A stretch of 64,000 nucleotides of DNA from Azomonas tarimensis (GTDB lineage Bacteria; Pseudomonadota; Gammaproteobacteria; Pseudomonadales; Pseudomonadaceae). This document shows positions 7,475-15,125 of this stretch, piece by piece. Location: positions 1 through 64,000 of the forward strand of contig NZ_JBHRXZ010000006.1 of the NCBI RefSeq assembly GCF_042648805.1, given 5' to 3'. Numbering within the stretch: the stretch's first letter is position 1; every line of letters starts with the position of its first letter. The notes beneath the pieces were generated by a model. That model saw only the letters and a program-made list of their open reading frames with translations, was not told the origin of the DNA and ran no database searches. Made by a program: the position numbers and the translations under genes.

Positions 7475-10400
7475 GTGCCCGCCACCGGCCCCCAACGCAT
7501 CGTCAAGATCCGCCGCGACTACAACCGTTGGGTGGCCGACGAGACGCTGGAAGACTACGCCCTACGCTACACGCCGAAGTCCTTTCGCAAATGGTCCGAG
7601 TTCCGCATCGCCAACACCGCCCTCGGTGCCGTGTCGTTCCTCGCGTTGGAAGCCATCGGCGGCACCCTGGCGCTGAACTACGGCTTCACCAATACGCTCT
7701 GGGCGATCCTGGCGGTGAGCCTAGTGATCTTTCTCACCAGCCTGCCGATCAGCTACTACGCGGCCCGCTACGGCATGGACATGGACCTTCTGACCCGCGG
7801 TGCCGGTTTCGGCTACATCGGTTCCACCATCACCTCACTGATCTACGCCAGCTTCACCTTTCTGTTCTTTGCCCTTGAAGCGGCGATCATGGCCCTGGCA
7901 CTGGAGCTCTATTTCGGCATTCCGCTGGCGCTGGCCTATGTCGTCTGCGCCGTTGTGATCATCCCCCTGGTGACCTACGGCATCACCCTGATCAACCGCC
8001 TGCAGGCCTGGACCCAACCGGTCTGGCTGGTGCTGTTGCTGCTCCCCTACGTGTTCGTCATCGCCAAGAATCCCGACGTACTGGCCGACCTGCCCAGCTT
8101 CGCCGGTCGTGAAGGCGATGGCGGAGCCTTCAATCTGCTGTCGTTCGGCATGGCCTGCACCGTGGCGCTGGCGCTGGTGACGCAGATCGGTGAGCAGGTG
8201 GACTACCTGCGCTTTCTACCGGAGAAGACCCGGCGCAACCGGGTGCGCTGGTGGGCGGCGATGCTCTCGGCCGGGCCCGGCTGGATCATCCCCGGGGCGC
8301 TGAAGATGCTGGCCGGGGCATTCCTGGCATTTCTCGCCCTGCAGCACGAGATTCCGGTGGAGCGCGCCGCCGAGCCGACCCAGATGTACCTGGTGGCCTA
8401 CAGTTATGTGTTCTCCACCCCTGAGCTCGCCCTGGCCGCCATGGTGCTGTTCGTGATCATTTCCCAGATCAAGATCAACGTCACCAATGCCTATGCCGGC
8501 TCACTGGCCTGGTCGAACTTCTTTGCCCGCATTACCCACAGCCACCCGGGCCGCGTGGTGTGGCTGGTGTTCAACGTGGCCATCGCCCTGATGCTCATGG
8601 AGCTGGGCGTGTTCGAGGCCATCGAGCAGGTGCTCGGGCTCTACGCCAATATCGCGGTGGCCTGGATCGGCGCCTTGGTGGCAGACCTGGTGATCAACAA
8701 GCCGCTGGGCCTGTCGCCCCGGCACATCGAATTCAAGCGCGCCCACCTCTACGACATCAATCCGGTGGGGGTTGGCGCCATGCTGATCGCCTCGCTGGTC
8801 TCGATCCTTGCCTACGCCGGCATGATGGGCGAGCTGGCCCAGGCAATGTCCTCGGCGGTGGCGCTGGCGACCGCGATGGTCGTTGCGCCGCTGATCGCCT
8901 GGTGGACCGGCGGGCGCTTCTATACCGCCCGGGCCGACGAGCCCGAGCAGCCCTATCCGCTGCACTCAGCCGAACGGGTCCGCTGCGTGCTCTGCGCCAA
9001 CGCTTTCGAGCGGCCCGACACGGCCTATTGCCCGGCCTACGGCGCGCCGATCTGCTCGCTGTGCTGCTCGCTGGATGCCCGCTGCAACGACCTATGCAAG
9101 TCACGCTCGCGGATCCACGAGCAGATCGAGGACTTCATCCGCTGGCTGTTTCCCAGCGCCCAGGTGCCGCGGCTGCATACTCGCCTGGTTCACTATGTCG
9201 GGGTGCTGGGACTGATGATGACCCTGCTGTTCTGCGCCCTGGCGCTGATCTACAGCCAGGTCTCCCCCGGCTTCGAGCAAGGCCCGCCGGAGGCCGCCGA
9301 GGTGCTGTACCTGGCCTTCGTCAAGGCCTTCCTGACCCTGTCGCTGTTCACCGGCGTGCTGGCCTGGTGGGTGGTGCTGACCCGCGAGAGCCGCCATGTG
9401 GCGCTGGAGGAGTCCAACCGCCAGACCCGCCTGCTGATCAAGGAGATCGACGCCCACCGCCAGACCGACGAACAGCTTCAGCGGGCCAAGGAAGCCTCGG
9501 AAGCGGCCAACGCGGCCAAGAGTCGCTATGTCACCGGTCTGTCCCACGAGTTGCGCACGCCACTGAACAGTATCCTCGGCTACACCCAGATCCTCGAGCG
9601 CGACGGCAGTCTGGCCGAACGCCATCGGGACGCCCTGGCCACCATTCACCGCAGCGGCAACCACCTGCTGTCGCTGATCGACGGCCTGCTGGACGTAGCC
9701 AAGATCGAAGCAGGCAAGCTGCATCTGGACCCGTCCGAAATTTCCCTCCCCGAATTCCTCACCCAGCTGGAGCAGATGTTTCGCCCCCAGGCCGAGGAAA
9801 AGGGCCTCGGCTTTCACTTCCAGACCAAGGGCCGCATCCCGCTGGTGGTGCGCGGCGACGAGAAGCGGGTGCGGCAGATCCTGATCAACCTGCTCGGCAA
9901 CGCGGTGCGTTACACCGAGCAGGGCGGCGTTACGCTCCAGGTAAGCTATCTGCGCGAGACCGCTACTTTCGACGTGCTGGACTCCGGCCCAGGCATGCTC
10001 CCGGAGCAACTCGAACGGCTGTTCCAACCCTTCGAGCGTGGAGACCCACTACGCAAGGACCACGGCCTGGGCCTCGGGCTGACCATTGCGCGCATGCTGG
10101 TGTCGCTGATGGGAGGTGAGCTCTCGGTGCGCAGCGAGCCCGGGCAGGGATCGGTGTTCCAGGTCCGGCTGTTCCTCTCCGAGGTGCGCGTGCCACGGGC
10201 GGTGGTACATGACGCGCACGACATCATCGGCTATGCCGGACCTCGCCGCCGGCTACTGGTGGTGGACGACCACCTTGAGCATCGCCAGGTGCTGGCCGGA
10301 CTGCTGGGGCCGCTCGGCTTCGACGTCGCCACCGCAGCCAGCGGCCAGGAAGCGCTGAGCCAGGTGTCGCTGCTGAACCCGGATCTGATCCTGATGGATC

Positions 10401-10891
10401 TGTCGATGCCGCAGCTGGATGGCTGGGAAACCAGCCGGCTGATTCGCGAGCGGGTCGGCTCGCGAGCACCGATCATCGTAGTGTCGGCCAACGCTTTCGC
10501 TGACGACCGCGAACGCAGCGTGGCGGCCCAATGCAACGACTACCTGGCCAAACCGGTCAGCGCCCCGGCGCTGCTCGAGAAGATCAGGCAGCACCTCGCG
10601 CTCGACTGGCTGAAGCGCAGCGCAGCTCCGGCGCCGGCCCCGGCACGGCTCGAACTGCCCAGCGCCGCCGTCCTGCTCGAACTGCGCGACCAGGCCTCCC
10701 TCGGCTACCTGCGCGGGGTACTGGACACGCTGGACGCGCTGGAACAACGCGAGCCGCACTGCCTGGCCTTTTTCGCGCTCCTGCGGGACCTGGCCAGACG
10801 TTTCCAGCTCAACGAGCTCAACCGGCGCCTGGCCCAGGCGCTGGAGCAGACACACGCGCAAAATCCAGGCACGCCGGAGGTGAAACCCTGA
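7475..10891 (+). CDS. NCS1 transporter-fused hybrid sensor histidine kinase
   Basis: This 1138-residue protein starts at GTG 7475, preceded by GAGGAA seven bases upstream; a TTG at 7319 would add 52 residues with no homology. Order of parts: an NCS1-type permease (about residues 15-490, starting RDYNRWVADETLEDYALRY, about 12 hydrophobic segments); an eight-cysteine cluster at 504-541; two further membrane segments (about 570-645); a short coiled coil; a histidine kinase with LSHELRTPLN (H691) and G-boxes DSGPGM and GLGLGLTIA; and a receiver with the phosphoacceptor D975 in LILMDLSMP, then an Ala/Pro linker and helical tail. It probably senses an amide, urea or nitrogenous base, by transport or binding, and phosphorylates the regulator whose gene overlaps its stop. 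SSS-type transporter kinases (CbrA, CrbS) are the known parallel. The substrate is unknown. Confidence 0.9.
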   Translation: MPATGPQRIVKIRRDYNRWVADETLEDYALRYTPKSFRKWSEFRIANTALGAVSFLALEAIGGTLALNYGFTNTLWAILAVSLVIFLTSLPISYYAARYGMDMDLLTRGAGFGYIGSTITSLIYASFTFLFFALEAAIMALALELYFGIPLALAYVVCAVVIIPLVTYGITLINRLQAWTQPVWLVLLLLPYVFVIAKNPDVLADLPSFAGREGDGGAFNLLSFGMACTVALALVTQIGEQVDYLRFLPEKTRRNRVRWWAAMLSAGPGWIIPGALKMLAGAFLAFLALQHEIPVERAAEPTQMYLVAYSYVFSTPELALAAMVLFVIISQIKINVTNAYAGSLAWSNFFARITHSHPGRVVWLVFNVAIALMLMELGVFEAIEQVLGLYANIAVAWIGALVADLVINKPLGLSPRHIEFKRAHLYDINPVGVGAMLIASLVSILAYAGMMGELAQAMSSAVALATAMVVAPLIAWWTGGRFYTARADEPEQPYPLHSAERVRCVLCANAFERPDTAYCPAYGAPICSLCCSLDARCNDLCKSRSRIHEQIEDFIRWLFPSAQVPRLHTRLVHYVGVLGLMMTLLFCALALIYSQVSPGFEQGPPEAAEVLYLAFVKAFLTLSLFTGVLAWWVVLTRESRHVALEESNRQTRLLIKEIDAHRQTDEQLQRAKEASEAANAAKSRYVTGLSHELRTPLNSILGYTQILERDGSLAERHRDALATIHRSGNHLLSLIDGLLDVAKIEAGKLHLDPSEISLPEFLTQLEQMFRPQAEEKGLGFHFQTKGRIPLVVRGDEKRVRQILINLLGNAVRYTEQGGVTLQVSYLRETATFDVLDSGPGMLPEQLERLFQPFERGDPLRKDHGLGLGLTIARMLVSLMGGELSVRSEPGQGSVFQVRLFLSEVRVPRAVVHDAHDIIGYAGPRRRLLVVDDHLEHRQVLAGLLGPLGFDVATAASGQEALSQVSLLNPDLILMDLSMPQLDGWETSRLIRERVGSRAPIIVVSANAFADDRERSVAAQCNDYLAKPVSAPALLEKIRQHLALDWLKRSAAPAPAPARLELPSAAVLLELRDQASLGYLRGVLDTLDALEQREPHCLAFFALLRDLARRFQLNELNRRLAQALEQTHAQNPGTPEVKP

Positions 10892-11583
10892 TGACACAGG
10901 CCCACGACCGACAGGACATCGTGATGATCGTCGATGACGTCCCAGACAACCTGGCGCTGCTCTCCAGCGCGCTCGAAGAGGCCGGCTACATGGTGCTGGT
11001 GGCCCTGGATGGCGTCAGCGCCCTGGACAGCATGCAACGCCTGCGTCCGGACATCGTACTGATGGACGCCATGATGCCCAACCTGAACGGTTTCGATACC
11101 TGTCGCCGGCTGAAAACCCATGCCGACCTGCAGGACATCCCGGTGCTGTTCATGACCGCGCTGACCGAGAGCGAACACGTGCTGGAGGGCTTCGCGGCGG
11201 GCGGCATCGACTATGTCACCAAGCCCATCCACACCGATCAGGTACTGGCCCGTATCGGCGCTCACCTGCGCACCGCTCGTGCGCTGCAGAATGCCCGCCA
11301 AGGCCCCCGGGAGCCGCCCGCGCCGGACGACCGACAGATCCAGGCAGCCCTGACCGAACGCTACCAGCTCACCAGCCGCGAGGTGGAAGTGCTGCGCTGG
11401 GTGGCCTATGGCAAGACCAACCGGGACATCGGCGACATCCTCGGCCTCAGCCCGCGCACGGTGAACAAGCATCTGGAACACGTCTACGTGAAGCTCGGGG
11501 TCGAAACCCGTACCGCGGCGGCGGCGGTGGCCATGTCGGTGGGCGCCGGACGCAGCGAGCCGCTGGCGCGGCTCAATCGATGA
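10891..11583 (+). CDS. LuxR-family response regulator of the amide module
   Basis: This 230-residue protein has an N-terminal receiver with acidic pair D15/D16, phosphoacceptor D59 (VLMDAMMP) and KP near 109, and a C-terminal LuxR-type helix-turn-helix (LTSREVEVLRWVAYGKTNRDIG through VNKHLEHVYVKLGV, about 156-205). The ATG overlaps the kinase stop as ATGA, so the two are co-translated. It is the natural partner of the upstream kinase and the best candidate to bind the TACGTCA palindromes. Its 3' end overlaps the convergent ampE by 11 bp. Confidence 0.9.
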   Translation: MTQAHDRQDIVMIVDDVPDNLALLSSALEEAGYMVLVALDGVSALDSMQRLRPDIVLMDAMMPNLNGFDTCRRLKTHADLQDIPVLFMTALTESEHVLEGFAAGGIDYVTKPIHTDQVLARIGAHLRTARALQNARQGPREPPAPDDRQIQAALTERYQLTSREVEVLRWVAYGKTNRDIGDILGLSPRTVNKHLEHVYVKLGVETRTAAAAVAMSVGAGRSEPLARLNR

Positions 11584-12400
11584 ACAGCCAAAGGGCGACC
11601 AGTACGTACCAGAGCGCCGCGGCCCGCCGCAGCAGCGACAACAGCCCCTCCAGCCGTGCCAGGCCCGCGTCGCCACGGTTGGCCTCCAGGTTCTCGCCGG
11701 AACGCCGGGCGATATCCCCCAGCAGCGCCTCGGCCGGCACGGCCCAACTCAGCAACGCCGGGCGCAGGGCCTGCAGCACGTTGACGTAGTTGCCCACCAG
11801 CGCCAGGCTGGCGGCCAGCGCCCGTACCGGCAGCCAGTCCAGGACGTGGCGCAGCTGCCCCGCCCGCTCGCGCAGATCCGGCGTCTGGCCGTGCTGTTCG
11901 GCCAGCGCCAGCAGGCGATAGGCCAGGGCCACCAGCGGCCCCAGCAGCAGGTACCAGAACACCACCGCGAAGAAGCCTTGGTAGCCCAGCCACAGCAGCC
12001 TTGCCTGGACCCGCTCGAACAGGTCCCCCTCGCCCTCGGCGACGATCCCCAGGCTGCCGGCGGCGACCAGCCCGGCCGCCTCGCCATCGCCGCGTTGCCA
12101 GGCCTGGCGAAACCCGTCCAGTTCGGCCCAGACAGAGCCCCGGCCGAGGCTGTAGAGCAGGATCCACAGGTGCAAAAGCACTGCCATCCAGCCGTGCAGC
12201 ACCGGCTCCAGCACTTTCAGCGCCAGCCAGACGATGAACAGCGGCAGCAGCACCAGCCAGGCCAGGGCCAACCACGGCCGCCCCGGCTGCTCGTGGCGCC
12301 TGCGCAGATCCAGCCACCAGCCGTCGCGCTGGATGCCCCGGCGCAAGCCCGGGAACAGCTTTTCCGCCAGCAGCACCAGCAGCAGAACCAGAAACTTCAT
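11573..12400 (-). CDS. ampE: Regulatory signalling modulator protein AmpE
   Basis: This 275-residue inner-membrane protein has the AmpE layout: hydrophobic segments near residues 1-12, 43-62, 68-88, 140-165 and at the C-terminus. AmpE works with AmpD in the peptidoglycan recycling/beta-lactamase induction locus, although its own biochemical role is poorly defined. Its ATG overlaps the ampD stop (ATGA), so the pair is coupled. The C-terminal end overlaps the response regulator gene on the other strand. Confidence 0.85.
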   Translation of the reverse strand: MKFLVLLLVLLAEKLFPGLRRGIQRDGWWLDLRRRHEQPGRPWLALAWLVLLPLFIVWLALKVLEPVLHGWMAVLLHLWILLYSLGRGSVWAELDGFRQAWQRGDGEAAGLVAAGSLGIVAEGEGDLFERVQARLLWLGYQGFFAVVFWYLLLGPLVALAYRLLALAEQHGQTPDLRERAGQLRHVLDWLPVRALAASLALVGNYVNVLQALRPALLSWAVPAEALLGDIARRSGENLEANRGDAGLARLEGLLSLLRRAAALWYVLVALWLFID

Positions 12401-12963
12401 TTCCCCTCCCCCGGGCCGTTGTCCAGAGCCGCCCGCAGCCGTGTCCAGTCAAATGCCGGGCCGGGATCGGACTTGCGGCCCGGCGCGATGTCGCTGTGAC
12501 CGCAGATCCGGCCTGCGCCGATCCTCGGATAATGATGGCGCAGCAACCGGGCCAAGGCGATCAGAGACCTGTACTGCGCCTCGCTGTAGGGCAGGTGGTC
12601 GGTGCCCTCCAGCTCGATGCCGAGGGAATAATCATTGCAGTTCGGTCGCTCGTCAAAGCAGGAAACCCCGGCATGCCAGGCCCGGTCCCGGCAGGAGACG
12701 AACTGGGTGATCGCCCCGTCCCGCTCGACGAGAAAATGCGCGGAAACCTGCAGCCCGGCGATGTCCCGGAAGAACGGGTGCCCGGCCGGCTCCAGGCGGT
12801 TCTGGAACAGCGCATGCACGTTCCCCCCGCCGAAGCATCCGGGCGGCAGGCTGATGTTGTGGATCACCAGCAACGAAACCTCGCCGTCAGGGCGCTGGTT
12901 GAAGTTCGGCGACGGGCAATGGGCGATGCCGGCGACCCAGCCGGTTTCGGGGTTCAGGTACAT
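12397..12963 (-). CDS. ampD: 1,6-anhydro-N-acetylmuramyl-L-alanine amidase AmpD
   Basis: This 188-residue cytoplasmic zinc amidase removes the stem peptide from anhydromuropeptides during wall recycling; its loss derepresses AmpC in Pseudomonas. Zinc ligands by family alignment are H35 (VIHNISLP), H157 (CGHSDIAPGRKSDPG) and D167, with E118 (SLGIELEG) and K165 as the catalytic pair. All are present. Length is normal, and the absence of a signal peptide separates it from AmpDh2/AmpDh3. Confidence 0.95.
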   Translation of the reverse strand: MYLNPETGWVAGIAHCPSPNFNQRPDGEVSLLVIHNISLPPGCFGGGNVHALFQNRLEPAGHPFFRDIAGLQVSAHFLVERDGAITQFVSCRDRAWHAGVSCFDERPNCNDYSLGIELEGTDHLPYSEAQYRSLIALARLLRHHYPRIGAGRICGHSDIAPGRKSDPGPAFDWTRLRAALDNGPGEGK

Positions 12964-12970
12964 GGGTAAA

Positions 12971-13000
12971 AGAGTGCTGAAGGTTGAGGTTGAACGAAAA
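12971..13000 (-). repeat. Dispersed repeat, half copy C (nfi-ampD gap)
   Basis: GTGCTGAAGGTTGAGGTTGAACGAAAA matches the left half of the dispersed repeat family. The right half (CGTCCAGCCT) is missing or unrecognisable here. Confidence 0.45.
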
Positions 13001-13077
13001 AGCGCGGCGATGCCAATGGTGGCTTGTCCGGGTTGCTAACGCGGGCAGAGCCCGGGCTCCTCAGTAGCCGAAGCTGG

Positions 13078-13752
13078 CTAGCGGGCATCGCGGCGGGAGG
13101 CGAGGCGGTCGGCCAGGCGGGTGGGCTCAGGCAGGCGGTAGCGGGTGAGAAAACGCCTCACCAGCACCGGCGCGGTCGCCAGGCTGACACGGTGGCCCGG
13201 AGAGACGATCAGCGGGCGGCAACGCAGTTTGCTACGTAGCACGGTGCCGATCAGTTCCCTGGTCTTCTTGTCGTGCAGGTCGCTCTGGTCGCCGGCCTCG
13301 GGGCCGGGCTCGTCGTAGACCCCGGTGAGCACCTTCTTCGCCACGCCCACCGTCGGCAGCCCGCAGGCCACTCCCAGATGGGCCGCGACGCCGAGCCGCC
13401 GCGGATGGGCAATGCCCTGGCCGTCGACCAGGATCAGGTCGGGGACGTCCGGTAGCGCATCCAGTGCCTCGAGCAGCGCGGGCAGTTCCCGGAACGACAA
13501 CAGTCCGGGAATATAGGGCATGGAGGTCGGAATCCGCACCACTTGCTGCGCCAGAAGTTGCAGCGTATCGGCATCCAGAAGCACCGCGGCGGCGCGGGTG
13601 ATCGCCCCGCCCTCCTCGAACCCCACGTCCACCCCGGCGACCAGGCGCAGGGGCGGAAAATCGTCGACCAGGCAAACCTGACGGGCCAGCTCGGTCTGCA
13701 GGGCGCGGGCGGCAGCGACGCTGCCGTCCCAGCCGGGAAAGGTGTCGGTCAT
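13078..13752 (-). CDS. nfi: Endonuclease V
   Basis: This 224-residue enzyme cleaves DNA at the second phosphodiester bond 3' of deoxyinosine and so starts repair of deaminated adenine. The family motifs are VAGVDVGF (D42 as a metal ligand), a central FRELPALLEAL with the conserved Glu, and LILVDGQGIAHPRRLGVAAHLGV. The start MTDTFPGWD at 13752 matches the usual family length; an upstream extension is rich in repeat sequence. It is monocistronic between half copies C and D of the dispersed repeat. Confidence 0.93.
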   Translation of the reverse strand: MTDTFPGWDGSVAAARALQTELARQVCLVDDFPPLRLVAGVDVGFEEGGAITRAAAVLLDADTLQLLAQQVVRIPTSMPYIPGLLSFRELPALLEALDALPDVPDLILVDGQGIAHPRRLGVAAHLGVACGLPTVGVAKKVLTGVYDEPGPEAGDQSDLHDKKTRELIGTVLRSKLRCRPLIVSPGHRVSLATAPVLVRRFLTRYRLPEPTRLADRLASRRDAR

Positions 13753-13766
13753 GACGGGGCTCGTTG

Positions 13767-13796
13767 AGGACTGGAGGCTGGAGGCTGAACGAAAAA
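13767..13796 (-). repeat. Dispersed repeat, half copy D (upstream of nfi)
   Basis: The plus strand GGACTGGAGGCTGGAGGC followed by TGAACGAAAAAA matches the left half of the repeat family, with an extra direct duplication of GGAGGCT. Confidence 0.45.
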
Positions 13797-13856
13797 ACGT
13801 CGGCATTGGGCCAGCAACCGAGGTTCTCCGCTCCCCTTGAACCCGGCTCGGAACGC

Positions 13857-13911
13857 CGGGTTACGCTGCACTAACCCGCCCTGCGCAGAGACGTCCGCTC
13901 CGTAGGGCGGG
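13857..13911. repeat. Nested REP-like palindromes after zapE
   Basis: CGGGTTA (13857-13863) pairs with TAACCCG (13872-13878) across an 8-nt loop. CCCGCCCT (13875-13882) pairs with AGGGCGGG (13904-13911). The overlap allows two alternative folds. The text resembles GGGTTACGCTGC...TAACCCGCCC elements that I recall as common in Pseudomonas intergenic DNA. It could serve as the zapE terminator. Confidence 0.5.
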
Positions 13912-13917
13912 CACCCA

Positions 13918-15093
13918 TCAGGGCTTGTGCGGCCGCGACAGGTATTCGTGGGACTGCATTTCCAGCAGGCGGCTGAGGGTGCGCTGGAATTCGAATTCCA
14001 GGCGGCCACCGGTGTAGAGGTCCTTCAGCTCCACTTCGGCGGAGATGATCAGCTTCACGTTGCGGTCGTAGAACTCATCGACAAGATTGATGAAACGCCG
14101 CGCCATGTCGTCCTTGGCCACGTTCATCTGCTCGACGTTCGCCAGCAGGATGGCGGCGAAGATCTTGCCCAGCTCGATATAGTCGTTCTGGCTGCGTGGG
14201 CCGTCGCAGAGTTCGCGGAACTCGAACCAGGCGACATCGTTGCCGGTCTTCACTGCGCGAATCTCGCGGTTCTCGATCATCAAGGGATCGTTCTCCACGA
14301 CGTGGCATTTTTCGGGCAGCAGGCTCTTGAAGCTGCGCTCCAGGCTTTGTTTGGCTTCGGCGTCCAGCGGGAAGTGGAAGAGTTCCGCCTGTTCCAGCGC
14401 CCGCAGACGATAGTCGATGCCACTGTCGACATTGACGATCTCGGTGTGCTTCTTCAGCAGGGCGATGGCCGGCAGGAAGCGGGCGCGCTGCAGGCCGTCC
14501 TTGTACAGGCCGTCCGGCACGATGTTGGAGGTGGCCACGAGGCTGACGCCGTTGTTGAACAGTTCTTCCAACAGGGTCGCCAGGATCATCGCGTCAGTGA
14601 TATCGGAGACGAAGAACTCGTCGAAGCAGATCACCCGGGCCTCGTCGGCAAAACGCCTGCCGATGATGGTCAGCGGGTTCTTTTCACCCTTGAGGGTTCT
14701 CATCTCCTCGTGCACCCGCTTCATGAAGCGGTGGAAGTGGGTGCGCATCTTCTGCTCGAACGGCAGCGCGTCGAAGAAGGTGTCGACCAGATAGGTCTTG
14801 CCACGACCCACGCCACCCCAGAAGTAGATGCCCTTGATCGGCTCCACCTTCTTCTTGCCGAACAGCTTGCCGATCAGCCCGCTCTTGTTGCGGTCATCGG
14901 AAGCCACCAGGTCATCGTACAGCCGCTGCAAATGGCGGACGGCGTTTTCCTGCGCAGGGTCATGAAAGAAGTCGGGCCGTTTCAGGTCGGCCTGGTAGCG
15001 CTCGAGAGGAGTCATGGCGTGTTCGGTGTGGCGAAACGGGGCCAACACTGTAGCGGCGGCCTCGGCCGTTGGCAATTTGCTCAGATCGTTCAC
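13918..15093 (-). CDS. zapE: Cell division protein ZapE (AFG1-like ATPase)
   Basis: An ATPase that in E. coli associates with the Z-ring and modulates FtsZ polymers. Walker A GGVGRGKT and Walker B VICFDEFFV are intact. The start is uncertain: a GTG at 15093 follows a near-perfect AAGGAGG at ideal spacing and gives 391 residues. The usual family start MTPLERYQADL is an ATG at 15015 with no clear ribosome site, giving 365 residues. I list the longer form because of the Shine-Dalgarno. It lies 32 bp after trpS, probably in one transcript. Confidence 0.9.
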   Translation of the reverse strand: MNDLSKLPTAEAAATVLAPFRHTEHAMTPLERYQADLKRPDFFHDPAQENAVRHLQRLYDDLVASDDRNKSGLIGKLFGKKKVEPIKGIYFWGGVGRGKTYLVDTFFDALPFEQKMRTHFHRFMKRVHEEMRTLKGEKNPLTIIGRRFADEARVICFDEFFVSDITDAMILATLLEELFNNGVSLVATSNIVPDGLYKDGLQRARFLPAIALLKKHTEIVNVDSGIDYRLRALEQAELFHFPLDAEAKQSLERSFKSLLPEKCHVVENDPLMIENREIRAVKTGNDVAWFEFRELCDGPRSQNDYIELGKIFAAILLANVEQMNVAKDDMARRFINLVDEFYDRNVKLIISAEVELKDLYTGGRLEFEFQRTLSRLLEMQSHEYLSRPHKP

Positions 15094-15125
15094 CTTGTCA
15101 TCCTCCTTGGGCCAGCGGCGTCCAG

